DNA of 64,000 nucleotides, from the NCBI RefSeq assembly GCF_040958095.1, contig NC_091214.1:9345871-9409870 (forward strand), read 5' to 3'. Below, piece after piece: positions 59,201-64,000 of the stretch. A model generated the notes under the pieces. That model saw nothing but the letters and a program-made list of their open reading frames with translations. It searched no databases and was not told the origin of the DNA. This DNA is from Procambarus clarkii (lineage: Eukaryota > Arthropoda > Malacostraca > Decapoda > Cambaridae). Both the position numbers and the translations under genes were made by a program. Each line of letters starts with the position of its first letter. Position 1 is the first letter of the stretch.

Positions 59201-62200
59201 TAGTGGGCGACTGCTAGGCGCGCCACTAGTGGGCGACTGCTAGGCACAACACTAGTGGGCGACTGCTAGGCGCGCCACTAGTGGGCGACTGCTAGGCGCG
59301 CCACTAGTGGGCGATTGCTAGGCACAACACTAGTGGGCGACTGCTGGGCGCGCCACTAGTGGGCGACTGCTAGGCGCAACACTAGTGGGCGACTGCTAGG
59401 CGCAACACTAGTGGGCGACTGCTAGGCGCAACACTAGTGGGCGACTGCTGGGCGCAACACTAGTGGGCGACTACTAGGCGCAACACTAGTGGGCGACTGC
59501 TGGGCGCAACACTAGTGGGCGACTGCTAGGCGCAACACTAGTGGGCGACCGCTAGGCGCAACATTAGTGGGCGACTGCTAGGCGCAACACTAGTGGGCGA
59601 CTGCTGGGCGCAACACTAGTGGGCGACTGCTAGGCGCAACACTAGTGGGCGACCGCTAGGCGCAACACTAGTGGGCGACTGCTGGGCGCAACACTAGTGG
59701 GCGACTGCTGGGCGCAACACTAGTGGGCGACCGCTAGGCGCAACACTAGTGGGCGACTGCTAGGCGCAACACTAGTGGGCGACTGCTGGGCGCAACACTA
59801 GTGGGCGACTGCTGGGCGCAACACTAGTGGGCGACTGCTAGGCGCGCCACTAGTGGGCGACTGCTAGGCGCTACTAGTGGGCGACTGCTAGGCGCGCCAC
59901 TAGTGGGCGACTGCTAGGCGCTACTAGTGGGCGACTGCTAGGCGCGCCACTAATGGGCGACTGCTGGGCGCGCCACTAGTGGGTGACTGCTGGGCGCAAC
60001 ACTAGTGGGCGACCGCTAGGCGCGCCACTAGTGGGCGACCGCTAGGCGCGCCACTAGTGGGCGACTGCTAGGCACAACACTAGTGGGCGACTGCTAGGCG
60101 CGCCACTAGTGGGCGACTGCTAGGCTCGCCACTAGTGGGCGACTGCTGGTCGCGCCACTAGTGGGCGACTCCTAGGCGCAACACTAATGGGCGACTGCTA
60201 GGCGCGCCACTAGTGGGCGACTGCTGGTCGCGCCACTAGTGGGCGACTGCTAGGCGCGCCACTAGTGGGCGACTGCTAGGCGCGCCACTAGTGGGCGACT
60301 GCTAGGCTCAACACTAGTGGGCGACTGCTAGGCGCGCCACTAGTGGGCGACCGCTAGGCGCGCCACTAGTGGGCAACTGCTGGGCGCGCCACTAGTGGGC
60401 GACTGCTGGGCGCAACTCTAGTGGGCGACTGCTGGGCGCAACACTAGTGGGCGACTGCTAGGCGCGCCACTAGTGGGCGACTGCTAGGCGCAACACTAGT
60501 GGGCGACTGCGAGGCGCAACACTAGTGGGCGACTGCTAGGCGCGCCACTAGTGGGCGACCGCTAGGCGCGCCACTAGTGGGCGACTGCTGGGCGCGCCAC
60601 TAGTGGGCGACTGCTGGGCGCAACACTAGTGGGCGACTGCTGGGCGCAACCCTAGTGGGCGACTGCTAGGCGCGCCACTAGTGGGCGACTGCTAGGCGCA
60701 ACACTAGTGGGCGACTGCTAGGCGCAACACTAGTGGGCGACTGCTGGGCGCAACACTAGTGGGCGACTGCTAGGCGCGCCACTAGTGGGCGACTGCTAGG
60801 CGCAACACTAGTGGGCGACTGCTAGGCGCAACACTAGTGGGCGACTGCTGGGCGCAACACTAGTGGGCGACTGCTGGGCGCGCCACTAGTGGGCGACTGC
60901 TAGGCGCGCCACTAGTGGGCGACTGCTAGGTGCAACACTAGTGGGCGACTGCTGGGCACAACACTAGTGGGCGACTGCTAGGCGCAACACTAGTGGGCGA
61001 CTGCTAGGCGCAACACTAGTGGGCAACTGCTGGGCGCAACACTAGTGGGCGACTGCTAGGCGCGCCACTAGTGGGCGACTGCTAGGCGCAACACTAGTGG
61101 GCGACTGCTGGGCGCAACACTAGTGGGCGACCGCTAGGCGCAACACTAGTGGGCGACTGCTAGGCGCGCCACTAGTGGGCGACTGCTAGGCGCGCCACTA
61201 GTGGGTGACTGCTAGGCGCAACACTAGTGGGCGACTGCTGGGCGCAACACTAGTGGGCGACTGCTGGGCGCAACACTAGTGGGCGACTGCTGGGCGCAAC
61301 ACTAGTGGGCGACTGCTAGGCGCGCCACTAGTGGGCGACTGCTAGGCGCAACACTAGTGGGCGACTGCTGGGCGCAACACTAGTGGGCGACTGCTAGGCG
61401 CAACACTAGTGGGCGACCACTAGGCGCAACATTAGTGGGCGACTGCTAGGCGCAACACTAGTGGGCGACTGCTAGGCACAACACTAGTGGGCGACTGCTG
61501 GGCGCAACACTAGTGGGCGACTGCTAGGCGCGCCACTAGTGGGCGACTGCTAGGCGCAACACTAGTGGGCGACTGCTGGGCGCAACACTAGTGGGCGACT
61601 GCTGGGCGCAACACTAGTGGGCGACTGCTAGGCGCGCCACTAGTGGGCGACTGCTAGGCGCAACACTAGTGGGCGACTGCTGGGCGCAACACTAGTGGGC
61701 GACTGCTGGGCGCAACACTAGTGGGCGACTGCTGGGCGCAACACTAGTGGGCGACTGCTAGGCGCAACACTAGTGGGCGACTGCTGGGCGCAACACTAGT
61801 GGGCGACTACTAGGCGCGCCACTAGTGGGCGACTGCTAGGCGCAACACTAGTGGGCGACTGCTAGGCGCGCCACTAGTGGGCGACCGCTAGGCGCAACAC
61901 TAGTGGGCGACTGCTAGGCGCGCCACTAGTTAGCGACTGCTGGGCGCAACACTAGTGGGCGACTGCTAGGCGCAACACTAGTGGGCAACCGCTAGGCGCA
62001 ACACTATTGGGCGACTCTTAGGCGCAACACTAGTGGGCGACTGCTAGGCGCAACACTAGTGGGCGACTGCTGGGCGCAACACTAGTGGGCGACTGCTGGG
62101 CGCAACACTAGTGGGCGACTGCTGGGCGCAACACCAGTGGGCGACTGCTAGGCGCAACACTAGTGGGCGACTGCTGGGCGCAACACTAGTGGGCGACTGC

Positions 62201-64000
62201 TGGGCGCAACACTAGTGGGCGACTGCTGGGCGCAACACTAGTGGGCGACTGCTGGGCGCAACACTAGTGGGCAACCGTTAGGCGCAACACTAGTGGACGA
62301 CTGCTAGGCGCAACACTAGTGGGCGACTGCTAGGCGCAACACTAGTGGGCGACTGCTGGGCGCAACACTAGTGGGCGACTGCTGGGCGCAACACTAGTGG
62401 GCGACTGCTGGGCGCAACACTAGTGGGCGACTGCTAGGCGCAACACTAGTGGGCGACTGCTGGGCGCAACACTAGTGGGCGACTGCTGGGCGCAACACTA
62501 GTGGGCGACTGCTAGGCGCGCCACTAGTGGGCGACTGCTAGGCGCAACACTAGTGGGCGACTGCTGGGCGCAACACTAGTGGGCGACTGCTAGGCGCGCC
62601 ACTAGTGGGCGACCGCTAGGCGCAACACTAGTGGGCGACTGCTAGGCGCGCCACTAGTGGGCGACTGCTGGGCGCAACACTAGTGGGCGACTGCTAGGCG
62701 AGCCACTAGTGGGCGACTGCTAGGCGCGCCACTATTGGGCGACTGCTGGCGCGCCACTAGTGGGCGACTGCTGGGCGCGCCACTATTGGGCGACTGCTAG
62801 GCGCGCCACTAGTGTGCGACTGCTAGGCGCAACACTAGTGGGCGACTGCTGGGCGCAACACTAGTGGGCGACTACTAGGCGCGCCACTAGTGTGCGACTG
62901 CTAGGCGCAACACTAGAGGGCGACTGCTAGGTGCGCCACTAGTGGGCGACTGCTGGGCGCAACCCTAGTGGGCGACTGCTAGGCGCGCCACTAGTGGGCG
63001 ACTGCTAGGCGCAACACTAGTGGGCGACTGCTAGGCGCGCCACTAGTGGGCGACCGCTAGGCGCAACACTAGTGGGCGACTGCTAGGCGCGCCACTAGTG
63101 GGCGACTGCTGGGCGCAACACTAGTGGGCGACTGCTAGGCGCAACACTAGTGGGCAACCGCTAGGCGCAACACTAGTGGGCGACTGCTAGGCGCAACACT
63201 AGTGGGCGACTGCTAGGCGCAACACTAGTGGGCGACTGCTGGGCGCAACACTAGTGGGCGACTGCTGGGCGCAACACTAGTGGGCGACTGCTGGGCGCAA
63301 CACTAGTGGGCGACTGCTAGGCGCAACACTAGTGGGCGACTGCTGGGCGCAACACTAGTGGGCGACTGCTGGGCGCAACACTAGTGGGCGACTGCTGGGC
63401 GCAACACTAGTGGGCGACTGCTGGGCGCAACACTAGTGGGCGACTGCTGGGCGCAACACTAGTGGGCAACCGTTAGGCGCAACACTAGTGGGCGACTGCT
63501 AGGCGCAACACTAGTGGGCGACTGCTAGGCGCAACACTAGTGGGCGACTGCTGGGCGCAACACTAGTGGGCGACTGCTGGGCGCAACACTAGTGGGCGAC
63601 TGCTGGGCGCAACACTAGTGGGCGACTGCTAGGCGCAACACTAGTGGGCGACTGCTGGGCTCAACACTAGTGGGCGACTGCTAGGCGCGCCACTAGTGGG
63701 CGACTGCTAGGCGCAACACTAGTGGGCGACTGCTGGGCGCAACACTAGTGGGCGACTGCTAGGCGCGCCACTAGTGGGCGACTGCTAGGCGCAACACTAG
63801 TGGGCGACTACTAGGCGCGCCACTAGTGTGCGACTGCTAGGCGCAACACTAGTGGGCGACTGCTAGGCGCGCCACTAGTGGGCGACCGCTAGGCGCAACA
63901 CTAGTGGGCGACTGCTAGGCGCGCCACTAGTGGGCGACTGCTGGGCGCAACACTAGTGGGCGACTGCTAGGCGAGCCACTAGTGGGCGACTGCTAGGCGC
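38243..64000 (+). repeat. 26-bp satellite array, forward orientation, beyond the capsid-side end
   Basis: About 990 units reaching the window edge. For at least the first ~1.2 kb the order of variants is collinear with 3641 onward, apart from single-unit gains and losses. For example, the cgaccactagg marker is at about 4477 and 39053. Markers such as gcgaggcgc recur near 40850, 43655, 45707, 48301, 56666 and 60508. Some units are shortened (ggcgctactag, ctggcgcgccac). The 50-55 kb part is dominated by the GGCGCGCC unit type. I see no gene. Confidence 0.97.
50401..55440 (+). repeat. Large segmental duplication inside the satellite (~2.5-kb blocks)
   Basis: The run of units starting near 50401 (aggcgagccac, shortened ctggcgcgcc, then alternating aggtgcgcc units) is repeated from near 52921 with the same rare variants in the same order, an offset of about 2.52 kb. 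A third, related GGCGCGCC-rich run appears near 54420-55440, and parts recur near 58430-59340. Confidence 0.7.

Overview
The window holds eukaryotic mobile DNA, not a prokaryotic or ordinary host-gene region. It has one complete Polinton/Maverick (polintovirus-like) element of about 16.3 kb (21984-38242), the polymerase end of a second, almost identical copy in opposite orientation (1-3640), about 39 kb of a 26-bp tandem satellite, and a non-autonomous LTR retroelement (15913-20613) inside one satellite arm. Long (TA)n, (CA)n and (TAA)n microsatellites, CCTAA/TTAGG-type tracts inside a MITE-like insertion, and spliceosomal introns suggest an arthropod host. A decapod crustacean is my best guess, but it is an inference.

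Layout. 1-3023: 3' part of a protein-primed family B DNA polymerase (copy 1). 3024-3640: unique part of its terminal repeat. 3641-10030: satellite in forward orientation. 10030/10031: exact centre of inversion. 10031-15912 and 20614-21983: the same satellite reverse-complemented, split by the LTR element. 21984-38242: Polinton copy 2. 38243-64000: forward satellite to the window edge.

Polinton copy 2 has the classic module set. PolB is on the minus strand, with two upstream zinc-finger exons. On the plus strand are a packaging ATPase, a retrovirus-like integrase with a C-terminal chromodomain, a small GG-hydrophobic protein, a probably spliced conserved protein, two unrecognised accessory genes, a penton-like minor capsid protein, a small basic membrane-active-type protein, a double-jelly-roll major capsid protein, an adenain-type cysteine protease, and a three-exon gene that only appears when introns are read. 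PolB and integrase would replicate and insert the DNA. ATPase, protease and the two capsid proteins would build and fill a virion. All core reading frames are open, so the copy looks recent and possibly functional.

The most unusual feature is the relation between element and satellite. All three Polinton ends in the window run outward into the same satellite, in the same orientation and with the same order of variant units. The satellite therefore behaves as part of the terminal inverted repeat rather than as a target site. Two such ends are fused head to head at a perfect 60-bp palindrome, giving an inverted dimer with polymerase genes pointing at each other. Assembly error cannot be excluded from sequence alone. 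However, the arms differ by at least one synonymous SNP, a homopolymer length, about 1 kb of satellite at the centre, and the LTR insertion.
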